Below, piece after piece: positions 21,698 through 29,362 of a stretch of DNA of 64,000 nucleotides. The notes under the pieces are model-generated. The model saw only the letters and a program-made list of their open reading frames with translations, was not told the DNA's origin and ran no database searches. The stretch spans positions 20,203,430 to 20,267,429 of the forward strand of contig CM057129.1 in assembly GCA_029964075.1 (NCBI GenBank), given 5' to 3'. Origin of the DNA: Patiria pectinifera (Eukaryota; Echinodermata; Asteroidea; Valvatida; Asterinidae). The first letter of the stretch is position 1, and each line of letters starts with the position of its first letter. Both the position numbers and the translations under genes were made by a program.

Positions 21698-23113
21698 ATG
21701 AGTGATTTTAAGTCGTTAAAAAAGCAGATACAATCGATAGCCGATCAAGTAACGAGACAAGTAAATCAAAATGTAGCCAAGGCAAACGAGCTAAAACATC
21801 AAGCTGCACCCCAAGCAAAGTTTTTAAACAGCACTAAACCCAGTGAACTGGAGGTCATAGTTAATAATACCAACGGGTTTTTAACCATGTTTCCCGACTT
21901 AACCTCGGACTATAAATTGCCTCACGTTGAGACGGACGAGGATGTAGATCGTTGGAAATCACACCCCATGTCGTTTTATCAAAATCAGTTAAATTTTGCG
22001 ATCTACTGCGCTACTACGGGCTGCGGTATTGGATTCGATCTTTTCAATGCGAGCAACCGTTACGTTTGGGCCATCTTTAACTTTCATTTATATTTTACGG
22101 TTAGAAAGATCCTGTACGACATTGCCGCTCCTTTACCGGGAGATGACACATTTAACGCTCTAGACAACAGTTATAATCACAGAGCATTTACCGATACCTG
22201 CTTGTTGTTTGGCATAGATCAAAACAAGTCTTTTAAACAGACGAGAGACACAAAATCTAACGGTTTAGGTACCTCATATATCTTTAATAAAGGCAAGTTT
22301 GTGGCGGTTGGTGAATATGATAAAGCACTACCCAACAAACCCAACGTTCTTTACGGCGGCTACCACGGTCTAGACAGTCCTAAAAAGAGTGGAAGCAGTT
22401 ACGTTCCTTGGACGGTTATTTACATCGAACAAAACGAATCGGTACAAAAGGCTTGGTTAGATTTTATACCCACCAAGAGTTCGTTTACCTCCGCGGGAAT
22501 CATAAAGATCAACGAATCAATTAGATCTTACGTGTACGCTTTACTCGGTGCGCAGGCTCAAACAAAAACGAGCGTATTATCACCGGGCACGGGATTAGAC
22601 GCTCAGAGACAATTTAACGTCATCGTTGAAGATATCATCAATGCAGTAGACGACATGGAAACGAGTATCGATCAATTTCAAGACTCTTTGCAGTATGCCA
22701 GAACACCTTTAAATTTTGTCGTGAAACCGGGGTTGTATTTAATTCCATCGGATATGAACTTGAGGGTTGGAACGCACGACGGCTATAACAACAATCTTCA
22801 AATCGCTACCCAGAGTATGAACACTGGTTTGGTGTTAGATTTAAACTCACAACCTCAACCGGACGACTCTTTTGATGACACCGATGACGTCGCGCCACCA
22901 ACACCCCTAGAGCCTATGACAAACGATGTTGTAGCTCCAACACCAGCACCTACACCCTCACCAACACCAGCACCAACACCCTCACCAGCACCTACAGTTT
23001 TAACCCAAGAGCCCACGAAACTACAAACTCACCAAGACGAAAAATTATCGTTAACGGTAGGAATATTTGCTATCGTTGGCATGGGTATTTTGGCTTACGA
23101 GGCAACGCGATAA
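21698..23113 (+). CDS. Polinton protein, 471 aa, with C-terminal membrane anchor
   Basis: Family not recognised by name. Residues 1-40 are helical. A globular middle follows, rich in aromatic residues (NRYVWAIFNFHLYFTVRKIL, YVPWTVIYIEQNESV). A linker of alternating Pro-Thr/Ala repeats (about residues 395-440) leads to a single membrane segment near the end, LTVGIFAIVGMGILAYEA. The same PTPAPTP-type linker is in the 412-aa protein encoded by the convergent neighbour. The layout suggests a membrane-anchored surface or internal-membrane virion protein (inference). Confidence 0.75.
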   Translation: MSDFKSLKKQIQSIADQVTRQVNQNVAKANELKHQAAPQAKFLNSTKPSELEVIVNNTNGFLTMFPDLTSDYKLPHVETDEDVDRWKSHPMSFYQNQLNFAIYCATTGCGIGFDLFNASNRYVWAIFNFHLYFTVRKILYDIAAPLPGDDTFNALDNSYNHRAFTDTCLLFGIDQNKSFKQTRDTKSNGLGTSYIFNKGKFVAVGEYDKALPNKPNVLYGGYHGLDSPKKSGSSYVPWTVIYIEQNESVQKAWLDFIPTKSSFTSAGIIKINESIRSYVYALLGAQAQTKTSVLSPGTGLDAQRQFNVIVEDIINAVDDMETSIDQFQDSLQYARTPLNFVVKPGLYLIPSDMNLRVGTHDGYNNNLQIATQSMNTGLVLDLNSQPQPDDSFDDTDDVAPPTPLEPMTNDVVAPTPAPTPSPTPAPTPSPAPTVLTQEPTKLQTHQDEKLSLTVGIFAIVGMGILAYEATR

Positions 23114-23145
23114 GTCACACTCTAATCTCACAAGACAAAAAAAAT

Positions 23146-23176
23146 AAGCCTTACCAACTTTGTGCTGGTAAGGCTT
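23146..23176. terminator. Perfect 11-bp stem-loop between convergent genes
   Basis: AAGCCTTACCA pairs with TGGTAAGGCTT across a 9-nt loop. A-rich sequence precedes it (AAAAAAAAT) and TTTATTTTTTTTG follows, so it reads as stem plus T-run on both strands. It sits between the stops of the 471-aa (+) and 412-aa (-) genes. Hairpins mark mRNA 3' ends in mimivirus; a like role here is inference. Confidence 0.6.
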
Positions 23177-23211
23177 TTATTTTTTTTGTTTAAACTTGAT
23201 TATAACTATTA

Positions 23212-24450
23212 CTACCATCGTTTTTGCAGGTACGCAAACACCAAGGCTCCCACACCCAAAAACAAAGCCCACACGTGTTCGGCCAACCACGATACGGACT
23301 TACTCAGCGCGTTAAATATCCAACTGAGTACGCTGCCTATGATACCCGGCAGAGCACCCAACGCGCTCACTCCGAGTTTTTGAAGAGCAGATGCAAAATT
23401 AGTGAGTTGTTTTGAAATCCACTCTTTGATACCGCCTTTTGGTGCTGGTGTTGGTGTTGGTGCAGGTGTTGGCGCGGGTGGGGCACCTGCATCTCTCACG
23501 CTAGCGACGATGCTACTCACTATCGTGCTGATGGCTAAACTAAAAGCGGCTAAAATACTCACTACGGTCACACCTTGTTCTCTAAACAGAGTTCTAATCT
23601 TTTCCGCCAGAGTCGTGTCGTCGCCTAATATTTTATTAATCGTTTCTTTGATTCTAGCGATCTGACTTTTGAGCCCTCGTTCGTTGGCTTTTGCGGCTTC
23701 TAATCTGGCAGATCTTTCAACGTTCAAGTCGCTCAATTTATCGTTTAACTCTCGTCGACCCTCCTCGCTGTGAGATTCGTCGAGTTCCTGTCTCGTGGCT
23801 GCAATCTCTCGGTCCAGTTCTGTGAGACGCGCTAAATTAAGTTCTAGGTTACCTCTTAACGTCTGAAGAGTTTTGTCTAAACCCTGGAGTTCTCTGTAAT
23901 TCAATCCTTCTGTTTGAGCGCCGGTGTCTTGTTCTAAATCGTCTATAATCTCGATTACCTCATCGGTGACTCTGGGTAGTTCTGTCATGGGGATACTCTC
24001 AGTTTGTACTTGTTCGAGCGGGTTAATTTTATAATCTTTAAAACCCAATCCGTTTCTAATGAAATCTCTACCTGGAAGATCTAACCTCTTTGCATTATTC
24101 TCTATACTCGGTAGACTCAAGAATTTTTTGGGGTTTCTTTTATCCGTTAACCTTACTAAGGCTTTATCAGTTGCTTGGAAAAATAACCCGTCTTTATTGC
24201 CGACAAAATGTTCGTATCGCGGAGCTAATGGTCCGTCACCTCTGTTAAAATTTTTGTAAAAATCATCGACGCGATCACTTGTGACCATGCTCCTTCCTCG
24301 ATATAAAACCTCATCTATGTCGGTAGTTGGGATGGGTGTATCAGGAGTATCAAAAGTATCGTCCCAATCCAGATTGGTCTCTTCTACATCATCATCATTG
24401 TTATCATAAGTTCTTTCGTAGTCTGGGTCTTCAAATCCTCCTTCAGCCAT
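23212..24450 (-). CDS. Polinton protein, 412 aa, coiled coil plus membrane segments
   Basis: The N-terminus is acidic. Residues about 190-280 are a long coiled coil (LNLARLTELDREIAATRQEL and on). A hydrophobic segment follows (EQGVTVVSILAAFSLAISTI, about 300-325), then an Ala/Pro linker, an amphipathic region, and a last hydrophobic stretch (WALFLGVGALVFAYLQKRW). The segment LAEKIRTLFREQGVTVVSIL is of a type that recurs in Polinton-encoded proteins of other invertebrates (from general knowledge, not checked). A virion or membrane-remodelling component is likely. Start at ATG 24450, first in frame. Confidence 0.8.
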   Translation of the reverse strand: MAEGGFEDPDYERTYDNNDDDVEETNLDWDDTFDTPDTPIPTTDIDEVLYRGRSMVTSDRVDDFYKNFNRGDGPLAPRYEHFVGNKDGLFFQATDKALVRLTDKRNPKKFLSLPSIENNAKRLDLPGRDFIRNGLGFKDYKINPLEQVQTESIPMTELPRVTDEVIEIIDDLEQDTGAQTEGLNYRELQGLDKTLQTLRGNLELNLARLTELDREIAATRQELDESHSEEGRRELNDKLSDLNVERSARLEAAKANERGLKSQIARIKETINKILGDDTTLAEKIRTLFREQGVTVVSILAAFSLAISTIVSSIVASVRDAGAPPAPTPAPTPTPAPKGGIKEWISKQLTNFASALQKLGVSALGALPGIIGSVLSWIFNALSKSVSWLAEHVWALFLGVGALVFAYLQKRW

Positions 24451-24472
24451 TTATTTAATAAACCTATTTAAA

Positions 24473-24715
24473 TTATACCGTTTTCATTATACTGCCTGGT
24501 AGTATACCCTGGGTCACCAACCAATTTTGCGTGGCCAGAGCTCCACTTATAATGCCCGTCAATTTACCCATATCTTCTACGCTTAGTTTGTTTAAATCCG
24601 GCGCTTTCATTTTGAGTAGTTTAGCTCCTACCATGGCGTATCCCATCGAAAGACCCGATATGACGGCTCCGTGATAAATCGTATTTGCTATTCCGTTGGT
24701 GTCAAAGTTACTCAT
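24473..24715 (-). CDS. Small Polinton membrane protein, 80 aa
   Basis: Short protein with a hydrophobic N-terminal half (VISGLSMGYAMVGAKLLKM) and a helical C-terminal half ending GILPGSIMKTV. It lies in the row of minus-strand structural genes, 22 bp before the 412-aa gene. A TTATATTAAAAACG motif lies directly before the ATG. Similar small proteins occur at the same place in other Polintons. Confidence 0.7.
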   Translation of the reverse strand: MSNFDTNGIANTIYHGAVISGLSMGYAMVGAKLLKMKAPDLNKLSVEDMGKLTGIISGALATQNWLVTQGILPGSIMKTV

Positions 24716-24748
24716 CGTTTTTAATATAACAATTTTTAAATTGCTGGT

Positions 24749-25132
24749 TTATTCCATGTCTAGCGTTTTGGGGGCGCTGGGTGAAGTGGGTTGCGTGACT
24801 ACCGGCACTGGCTGTATCACCGGCGCAGTTGCCTTACTTTTTAGTACCAGCAGCCCCACCCCTATTATAGACGCTATAGCCCCCCACATCGCCCAAGAGT
24901 TGTAGTCTGGTGAGCTCGTAGCTTCGTCCGATGTTACGTTCATTTTTGCCAATTTTAATTTCATCTGTCTATTGTGCTCAGCTAAAGCTTTACCCTGCTG
25001 TATTCGCTTAGGATTTTTAGTCTTGGTCACTCTCGTTACCGTCGGTGATGTCGTTGTTTTTATCGGTGGGGGTGTCTCTGTCTCTGCTGGTTGAGCTGCA
25101 GGCGTTGCTGTCGCTGCTTTCTGATCTTCCAT
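24749..25132 (-). CDS. Small Polinton protein with one membrane segment, 127 aa
   Basis: The N-terminus is Pro/Thr-rich. A basic conserved-looking motif follows (KNPKRIQQGKALAEHNRQMK, about residues 38-57), then one membrane segment (WAMWGAIASIIGVGLLVL) and a Pro-rich tail. The basic block next to a membrane anchor suggests DNA or capsid contact (inference). The gene start overlaps the end of the 191-aa gene by 116 bp in another frame. Confidence 0.7.
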   Translation of the reverse strand: MEDQKAATATPAAQPAETETPPPIKTTTSPTVTRVTKTKNPKRIQQGKALAEHNRQMKLKLAKMNVTSDEATSSPDYNSWAMWGAIASIIGVGLLVLKSKATAPVIQPVPVVTQPTSPSAPKTLDME

Positions 25133-25592
25133 TTATTATATTAGGTTTATTAAATTTCAAATGTTTTGTTGTGATAATCGTAGCAACTAGGGGTGATATT
25201 AAAGTTCCGTACTTGTAACAAACGTCGCTCAACATACCGGCCATACTCGCGCTTATAATAGGATCAGAACTCAAGTCGTTGGTGAGTTCTTCTTCAGAAT
25301 CTATAGTGACATTATATCCTAAAACTTGTACGGGTGTAACAACAGCTAACACTCTCGAAAATAGACTTAAAGTGTATTTACCAACGGTTTGAACAATTTC
25401 ATTTCCAAATTTAGTTTCGTACAGATGATACAGCTTGTCGAGTTCTTTACTGTCAAGAGCTTCGATATGTTTAACGGTGTATTCCTTTCCCAAGTACTTT
25501 CTAGAGTTTCCGGCTGCTACGACACCGCACAAACGATCTTTATGTTCTGCGTTGTGATCTTGTTCGGTTAAAGTCAGTTTTAGGTCCTCCAT
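25017..25592 (-). CDS. Polinton protein, 191 aa
   Basis: Helical protein with a LDSKELDKLYHLYETKFGNE segment and a TVGKYTLSLFSRVLAVVTPV segment, then a charged Ser/Asp-rich tail. The core resembles small proteins encoded upstream of the membrane-protein cluster in other Polintons. The last 38 codons overlap the next gene in another frame, so the tail may be loosely constrained. Confidence 0.7.
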   Translation of the reverse strand: MEDLKLTLTEQDHNAEHKDRLCGVVAAGNSRKYLGKEYTVKHIEALDSKELDKLYHLYETKFGNEIVQTVGKYTLSLFSRVLAVVTPVQVLGYNVTIDSEEELTNDLSSDPIISASMAGMLSDVCYKYGTLISPLVATIITTKHLKFNKPNIINGRSESSDSNACSSTSRDRDTPTDKNNDITDGNESDQD

Positions 25593-25739
25593 TTAATTAG
25601 AAACGAATTTAATTTTGTTGTAGCTGTTGCAACTTTGTTACAAAAGCAAAGGTATTCGTAGGTGTAAAACGATAGATTAAGTGATATGATGATAATAGCC
25701 AAAAACTGCAAATACTCGAATATTGCTATCATTTACTAA

Positions 25740-25871
25740 CAGCAAAATACATTTTGTTGACGTTTGTTGATTAACAAATTGTAGTTTGTTGAATAGGTTG
25801 CTACTCAACAAAATACATTTTGTTGACGTTTGTTGATTAACAAATTGTAGTTTGTTGAATAGGTTGCTACT
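25740..25871. repeat. Two tandem copies of a 66-bp unit
   Basis: Units at 25740-25805 and 25806-25871 differ at the third base only as far as I can see. Each has several TTTGTTGA/CAACAAA inverted motifs. They lie in the 414-bp gap between the 191-aa gene start and the ATPase end. A short open frame through them is a by-product. Confidence 0.85.
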
Positions 25872-26019
25872 CAACTAGCTATTAATTGTTACTCACCTAG
25901 CTATTAATTGTTACTCACCTAGCTATTAATTGTTACTCACCTAGCTATTAATTGTTACTCACCTAGCTATTAATTGTTACTCAACTAGCTATTAATTGTT
26001 ACTCACCTAGCTATCAAGT
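25865..26019. repeat. 22-bp tandem repeat, about 7 copies, next to the ATPase stop
   Basis: The unit is TTACTCACCTAGCTATTAAT plus TG, with two copies carrying CAACTAG instead of CACCTAG. The last, imperfect copy runs into the 3' end of the ATPase gene and includes its stop codon, so the array seems to have grown from the gene end by slippage. Confidence 0.85.
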
Positions 26020-26615
26020 AGCTCGTAACTAACTGGAGGTTCGGTGTATACGACCAATTTACTATATTTCACATCTCTCAAACGTCGTTTTATATAATCT
26101 CGTTGTTCAATGGGTACGACGTCGTTTTCGTCTAACGCTTGATCAAACGATGTTTTATCTTTGCAGTAAAATAATGCCAACCAAGCCGTGTTTTCTCTAT
26201 AATCTTTTAAAACGCTGTTGTACTTTTGGGTCAGTAACCAACAGCTGTGATTTACGTGTCTTCCGCTAAACGCCATCTTGCTTAGCGCGCACGTCTTTTT
26301 ACGATATTTAATCTCTTGATCCGAAGAGCAATCGTCCACGATAAACAACGTGGCAACACCTTCAAATATTTTCCTGTAAAAATCGATCGCTTCGTTGAGC
26401 GTCATCTTGTACAATTCCGGATCGCAGAGGTATACCTCGGGATCTGCTTGAATCCACTTTCTTTCGATGTACGTTTTGTTTTTAAATATGGTAGGGCAAA
26501 TGATGACTATCGCCTCAAATGTGTTTTTATAATCTGACTCTAACAGATCCAAAATCCATTTGGTTTTGCCCGAATTTGTTTTGCCGACGATTAAAGCGCA
26601 ATGCGGTTGTGTCAT
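26007..26615 (-). CDS. Packaging ATPase (FtsK/HerA, A32-like)
   Basis: 202 residues, a normal length. Walker A GKTNSGKT lies at residues 11-18 and Walker B LFIVDDCS near residue 92; a sensor-like LLTQKYNSV follows. This enzyme pumps genome DNA into capsids in Polintons, virophages and poxviruses. The ATG at 26615 follows directly on the apparent natural end of the capsid gene (stop 26617-26619 in its last frame), a tight capsid-ATPase arrangement. The gene is intact. Confidence 0.9.
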   Translation of the reverse strand: MTQPHCALIVGKTNSGKTKWILDLLESDYKNTFEAIVIICPTIFKNKTYIERKWIQADPEVYLCDPELYKMTLNEAIDFYRKIFEGVATLFIVDDCSSDQEIKYRKKTCALSKMAFSGRHVNHSCWLLTQKYNSVLKDYRENTAWLALFYCKDKTSFDQALDENDVVPIEQRDYIKRRLRDVKYSKLVVYTEPPVSYELLDS

Positions 26616-26616
26616 T

Positions 26617-27881
26617 TTAACTTAACAGAGATTTAAAATTTCCGTCTTCCAAGTTCAATTGAGCATCCATGACTAAAAAGACGTACATCCGTCACCTTGA
26701 CCTTCGGCTTCTCTGTTAAATTGAATGTTGATGCCTCCTCCATCTCCGAGTTTCCTACCGGATCCGTGAGCGGAATTGTCGTCGTTACTTCTAAAATCGA
26801 GCCACAGACCGTACTTGTCTTTTAGGTAGTCTCCGAGGTCAAAACCCGTCAAATTTAAGTCTTTAGCTACTCCACGCCCGCTTTCGGTATCGCTGTCTCC
26901 AAAGAACTTGTTGATTTCATTCCAGTGTTGATACTGAAACATGCCTTGACTGTAGAGTTGATTGGGTTTACCTTCTACGGTCACCGATGTTTTGGTTATT
27001 TTTGGATTGTAAAATCGCTGCGGATTTTTGACAGCGGGATCTTTAAACAAAAACAAAATACCCTTGAGACTCCTGATGGGTTGATTAACGCTGACGTTCC
27101 AAAGCGTGTCCGATTTGTTGACGGATCTAACTTCTAGCGAGTGGATTTTATCAAACAGATATTGCATTAACCCCTTGTGTTTATTCCTGATGGTGATAGC
27201 TAGGTCTCTGTTGGTCACCACTTCGTATTCGAGAGACAAGTCTGAGATAGAATACATCGCCGCCGTATCTGAACTGTTGACTACTTTTTCGTGATCGTTA
27301 AACTTTATCTCGTACGTCAGAGGTTGTTTTAAACCGCTGGGGTAAAAAGGGTGATGCGAAGTCAGTATGTCAATGTCTAGGGGAATACAATATCTGTTAC
27401 CATAGGCATCCGCGATAGCTTGATCCTTACCGTTGTTGGCGCCCGCGTTAGCATCTTCAGCCCCAGTTCTTAGTTTAGACACGTTTTCTTTTTCTATGCC
27501 CGAGTACGCCATGTTTCGAGTCGTCGAGCTGTTGATCCAATTGTCTTTAAAGTTGTGATACACGTCGGCGTGACGATAACTCACAATTTCGTGACCTTGA
27601 AGCCTGACGCTGATTTCGCAGACTAAATTTCTGGCTAAATTACCAAAAATGGTTCTATTGTTGTCGCTTCCACCTTCGAGTTCTAAATTGAAAGCTAGTT
27701 TACAAGTGCCGGGTACGATCACGTCGTCTACACCCAATTGAGGAAACTTGACCCTCAGCGTTTGCCCCGCCGATATACTACTAGGATTGTGGGTAATGAC
27801 CACCTCTTTTCTCTCACCCTTGATAGATCTGGGTATTTTTAATAGCCTGCTGGGATTGAGCTTTTTTCCATATGCATTCAT
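26617..27881 (-). pseudogene. Probable major capsid protein (double jelly-roll), frame change near the C-terminus
   Basis: The main frame codes for 402 residues (27881 to the stop at 26673). The N-terminus (ITHNPSSISAGQTLRVKFPQ) and the segments YGNRYCIPLDIDILTSHHPF and DKYGLWLDFRSNDDNSAHG fit the capsid protein family of invertebrate Polintons. The frame ends in an unlike short tail. In a different frame the DNA continues, from about 26695 to 26617, with a family-like end (VMDAQLNLEDGNFKSLL) that stops just before the ATPase ATG. I read this as a single small indel in this copy. If real, the product loses about 20 residues; a sequencing error or recoding is possible. Assignment as the major capsid protein rests on family resemblance and its place next to the ATPase. 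Confidence 0.75.
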
Positions 27882-27903
27882 TTTATTTATACGAGTTTTA
27901 AAT

Positions 27904-28326
27904 TTAAAGATATCTGTAAGCCAAGAAGCCCACTAATAGCGTTCCTCCCGCGATAAACGCCAGTTCTTTTTCTATTTGTTGGTCGCTAGGCTCGTAAAAA
28001 TCTTCGAGTTTGGGTTCGTGTTGCAGTCCTACGGGTAGTTCGGTAGATTGTCCACTCACCTCGTTGTAGTAACGCAACGCTCGGTCTACGTTAGAAAATG
28101 TTTCTTTAGAAGCATTTTGTTTTCTGATACGTTCGTTTAGAAAATCTAGATATTTCGTTCGTTCTCGTTGCCACTTATCTTTGGCGGCTGAGAGTTGTTC
28201 TATCGCTAAATCGTGTCTCTTACGCTCCTCGTCGCTCTGTTTCAGATTTGAAAATAAAAAGTTTGAACCAGTAAAAGCTAAGGCGTTGACGATCGCACCT
28301 CCTAACATCATAGCAACGCTAGCCAT
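27904..28326 (-). CDS. Polinton protein, 140 aa, membrane segments at both ends
   Basis: A hydrophobic glycine-rich N-terminus (MMLGGAIVNALAFTGSNFLF) is followed by a charged helical middle (EERKRHDLAIEQLSAAKDKW) and a C-terminal membrane segment (ELAFIAGGTLLVGFLAYRYL). The same design is found next to the capsid gene in other Polintons. Probably a minor virion protein. Divergent from integrase across 34 bp. Confidence 0.8.
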   Translation of the reverse strand: MASVAMMLGGAIVNALAFTGSNFLFSNLKQSDEERKRHDLAIEQLSAAKDKWQRERTKYLDFLNERIRKQNASKETFSNVDRALRYYNEVSGQSTELPVGLQHEPKLEDFYEPSDQQIEKELAFIAGGTLLVGFLAYRYL

Positions 28327-28360
28327 ATTATTATTATAAACGTCTTTTATATTAAATAAT
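28327..28360. promoter_or_regulatory. 34-bp divergent promoter with TTTTATATTAAAT
   Basis: The gap between the 140-aa gene (-) and integrase (+) contains CTTTTATATTAAATAAT right before the integrase ATG, matching the motif at the 21.67-kb divergent pair. Confidence 0.6.
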
Positions 28361-29362
28361 ATGCAAACATTATCTAAACTGTATTATAGCCCGAGCGGTT
28401 ATTGGAGAGGTGAAAGTGCCGTCGATCATCTGCACGATAAAACAAAAATCGATAAAAAGGTAATCAGAGATTGGCTTAAAAAACAAGCGATTTGGCAAAT
28501 TTATCTGCCGGGTCCTGCGTATGTACCCAGGCCTACGAGTACTTCGCGAGAGTTTGAAACACCAAACGACTTTCACCAAATGGATGTGCTATACCTACCC
28601 TGGGATAAAGTAAAACGCAAGACTTATAAATACGCTTTGACGGTTGTCGATGTTGCGAGTCGATACCACGAAGCAGAACCTTTGGTTTCTAAAACGGCGG
28701 ATTCCACCCAAGATGCTATTGTCAAGATTTACGCGAGGTCACCTTTGAGTTACCCTAAAACGTTGAGAGTAGACGCCGGTACCGAATTTAAGGGCGCTTT
28801 TAAAAAATGGATGGCCTCAAAAAACGTCGAGATTATCGTAGGCGAACCAGGAAACCACCGATCGCAGGGTATCGTAGAAAGATTTAATCGAACGCTAGCC
28901 GAGAGACTGTTTGGTCATCAGTACGCTCAAGAAATGTTAAATCCCGACAGTAGAAACACGCAATGGGTCGAGCGATTACCCAGCGTGATCAAAGCTATAA
29001 ACGATGAAACGACGAGATTAATAGCTAAAGCACCGTCAGAGGCGGTTAAACTAAAACAGGTCCGGCAATCGCCGGCTAACCCCGTTAAAACAAAAGAGCA
29101 ACAATTACCGCAAGACGCTATGGTTAGATATTTATATTACCCGGGCGAGCAAGAGGGTGGAACTTCGAGAAGAGCCACGGATCCCATTTGGAGCGTGGAC
29201 ATCTTCAACGTGGAAAAAAGAACGAGTCAATTTAAAATGATTGAAGGTAAAAAAGTCACGACGGGTCCTACTCTTTATTACCTGCAAGACGGCCCAAAAA
29301 GGAGTTTTGTGAGACAAGAGCTTCAAGTCGTACCCGAGGACACGCAATTACCGCCTAATTAA
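28361..29362 (+). CDS. Retrovirus-like integrase of the Polinton
   Basis: 333 residues with the catalytic triad Asp75 (FHQMDVLYL), Asp138 (RVDAGTEFKG) and Glu173 ([11 protein letters not shown]), about 34 residues between the last two. A chromo/SH3-like C-terminal half follows. No clear N-terminal HHCC finger, though H23 and H25 are present. It inserts the element with a 6-bp stagger, in agreement with the flanking duplication. Intact frame. Its stop overlaps the end of PolB on the other strand by 8 bp. Confidence 0.95.
   Translation: MQTLSKLYYSPSGYWRGESAVDHLHDKTKIDKKVIRDWLKKQAIWQIYLPGPAYVPRPTSTSREFETPNDFHQMDVLYLPWDKVKRKTYKYALTVVDVASRYHEAEPLVSKTADSTQDAIVKIYARSPLSYPKTLRVDAGTEFKGAFKKWMASKNVEIIVGEPGNHRSQGIVERFNRTLAERLFGHQYAQEMLNPDSRNTQWVERLPSVIKAINDETTRLIAKAPSEAVKLKQVRQSPANPVKTKEQQLPQDAMVRYLYYPGEQEGGTSRRATDPIWSVDIFNVEKRTSQFKMIEGKKVTTGPTLYYLQDGPKRSFVRQELQVVPEDTQLPPN

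Noticed and set aside
25865-26019. Regular 22-bp repeats, looking like a CRISPR array
   Set aside because: The units are directly adjacent with no spacers, in a eukaryotic mobile element; this is a plain tandem repeat.
25865-26019. The ACTCACCTA string in this array also occurs at the right Polinton junction, suggesting a link with target choice
   Set aside because: A nine-base match with one junction is weak, and the left junction shares only TCACCTA; probably chance.
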